Positions 5,724 to 6,712 of a stretch of 6,712 bases of DNA are shown here, one piece after another. Position numbers and translations under genes: made by a program. The notes beneath the pieces were generated by a model. The model had not been told where the DNA came from, searched no databases, and was given only the letters and a program-made list of their open reading frames with translations. This DNA comes from Chloroflexota bacterium (GTDB taxonomy: Bacteria; Chloroflexota; Anaerolineae; Anaerolineales; UBA11858): positions 1-6,712 of the forward strand of contig DOTA01000325.1 of assembly GCA_003513015.1 (NCBI GenBank). Direction: 5' to 3'. Numbering within the stretch: position 1 is the stretch's first letter; the number at the start of each line of letters is the position of its first letter.

Positions 5724-6611
5724 TATTTAGCGCCACTGAATATTCCGGCATTATTGAAGAAGTACGGATTGCGCCCCAGCAAAGGCCTGGGGCAAAATTT
5801 TTTGGTGGATGAAAATGCCCTGATCAAAGTGGCGAACGCGGCTGAAATTTATGAGGGGGATGTGATCCTGGAGGTGGGTCCTGGCCTGGGCAGTTTAACC
5901 CGATACCTAGGGAGCGCCGCCCAGCGGGTGATCGCCGTGGAACTGGATGAAAAATTGCTCCCGGCCTTGCATGAAACCTTAGCGTCCTTTGAGAATGTGG
6001 AGATTGTGGTGGGGGATATTTTGGAATTAGATCCAGCGGAACTACTGTCAAGCTACGCGCTGCATGCGGCAAGCAACAAGCCGCAAGCTAGTGCTCACGC
6101 CCCACTGCCCACTTCTCACTACAAAGTGGTAGCGAATATCCCCTACTACATCACTTCAGCACTGATCCGGCATTTACTGGAGGCCGAGATCAAACCCCAG
6201 CGCATTGTGCTAACCGTGCAGCGCGAGGTGGCACAACGCATCTGTGAAACCCCACCAAAGATGAGTTTGCTGGCTTTGAGCGTGCAAGTTTACGGGGAAC
6301 CCAAGATCGTTGCCAAAATCCCGGCGGGGGCCTTTTACCCCGCGCCCAGCGTGGATTCATCGGTGGTGAGCATTGAATTGTACCCGGAACCGTTAATCCC
6401 CACCTCCTTGCTGGAGCACTTCTTCCAACTGGCAAAGGCTGGGTTCAGCCAGAAACGCAAAACCCTGCGTAATTCCATTTCCGCGGGGATGTGCTGGGAT
6501 AAACCTCAGGCCGAAGCCATCCTTGAGGCAGCCGGAATCAACCCCCAGCGTCGGGCGGAAACGCTTTCCCTGGCCGAGTGGGATAATCTAACCCGGCAAA
6601 TTAACTTGTAA
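5712..6611 (+). CDS. rsmA: 16S rRNA (adenine1518-N6/adenine1519-N6)-dimethyltransferase KsgA/RsmA
   Basis: This enzyme dimethylates two adjacent adenines in the 3'-end hairpin of 16S rRNA, using S-adenosylmethionine, late in small-subunit assembly. With the GTG start it has 299 residues, somewhat longer than the usual 260-290. Motifs in order: GLGQNFLVDENAL (26-38), the SAM-binding loop EVGPGLGSLTRYL at 54, VELDEKL with E77, GDILELD with D102, the catalytic NIPYYIT at N142-Y145 (family form NLPY), QREVAQRI, and the RNA-binding C-domain with FSQKRKTLRNSI at 245. Between D102 and N142 there are about 15-20 more residues than in typical KsgA. Residues 114-137 (SSYALHAASNKP, then QASAHAPLPTSHY) coincide with heptad repeats, so this is probably a tolerated repeat insertion in a loop. 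It follows the LCP gene by 10 bases and is probably cotranscribed with it. Confidence 0.95.
   Translation: MDSGYLAPLNIPALLKKYGLRPSKGLGQNFLVDENALIKVANAAEIYEGDVILEVGPGLGSLTRYLGSAAQRVIAVELDEKLLPALHETLASFENVEIVVGDILELDPAELLSSYALHAASNKPQASAHAPLPTSHYKVVANIPYYITSALIRHLLEAEIKPQRIVLTVQREVAQRICETPPKMSLLALSVQVYGEPKIVAKIPAGAFYPAPSVDSSVVSIELYPEPLIPTSLLEHFFQLAKAGFSQKRKTLRNSISAGMCWDKPQAEAILEAAGINPQRRAETLSLAEWDNLTRQINL
6070..6122. repeat. Heptad repeats inserted in the ksgA coding sequence
   Basis: Two period-7 runs lie side by side: CAAGCAA, CAAGCCG, CAAGCTA (6070-6090), then CACGCCC, CACTGCC, CACTTCT, CACTAC (6096-6122). The second run resembles the reverse complement of the junction repeat at 5689-5723. 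Both are read in frame without a stop and account for the extra loop in KsgA. Confidence 0.75.
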
Positions 6612-6635
6612 TCATCCTCAAATTGTTTTCACCAC

Positions 6636-6679
6636 AAAAGCACCAAGTACACCAAGGGGTTGAATTTATTGGTGCTTTT
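6636..6679 (+). terminator. Terminator-like hairpin after ksgA
   Basis: AAAAGCACCAA (6636-6646) pairs perfectly with TTGGTGCTTTT (6669-6679) around a 22-base loop, and the right arm runs into a T-tract. It begins 24 bases after the ksgA stop, a suitable place to end the LCP-ksgA transcript. The long loop and A/T-rich stem base also fit an interspersed repeat with internal copies of CACCAAG/CACCAAGG (6641-6657). From 6612 to the right edge I see no gene. Confidence 0.5.
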
Positions 6680-6712
6680 TCCTTTGGGGGTAGTGGCCAA
6701 AATTGACTGGTG

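Overview
The window looks like ordinary chromosome from an uncultured or environmental Chloroflexota bacterium, most likely Anaerolineae-like. The reasons are the gene types present (a G5/3D wall protein, an LCP protein, a compact sugar transferase and an ARMT1-type DUF89 protein), the moderately high GC, the weak Shine-Dalgarno use, and the many short period-7 repeats at gene edges. The taxonomic call is inference. There is no tRNA, rRNA, CRISPR array, transposase or phage gene. No gap between genes exceeds about 120 bases.

Layout. Two genes run rightwards: a 5'-truncated G5 + 3D domain protein (3-656) and a Wzx-like flippase (699-2036). Two run leftwards: an ARMT1/DUF89 metal-dependent phosphatase-like protein (2043-3263) and, upstream of it in the same direction, a membrane phosphoglycosyltransferase (3362-4411). 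Two more run rightwards from a 120-base divergent region: an LCP-family protein (4532-5701) and the 16S rRNA dimethyltransferase KsgA/RsmA (5712-6611). A terminator-like hairpin follows ksgA at the right edge.

How the genes fit together. The transferase (loads the first sugar phosphate onto the lipid carrier), the flippase (moves the lipid-linked glycan outward) and the LCP protein (attaches the glycopolymer to the wall) are three successive steps of surface-glycan assembly. The G5/3D protein is probably a wall-binding or wall-remodelling factor. KsgA and the ARMT1-like protein are housekeeping or repair functions that share transcription units with them. Intervening glycosyltransferases and a polymerase are not in the window.

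The most unusual feature is a set of short tandem repeats with period 7 (one block has period 8). They sit at nearly every gene boundary and also inside a gene. They supply stop codons, C-terminal tails, the ksgA Shine-Dalgarno and GTG start, and an in-frame insertion of about 20 residues inside KsgA. A separate perfect 16-bp palindrome lies inside the ARMT1-like coding sequence. I see no clear new enzymatic or defence system. The repeat family and its use as coding and signal material is the observation most worth following.
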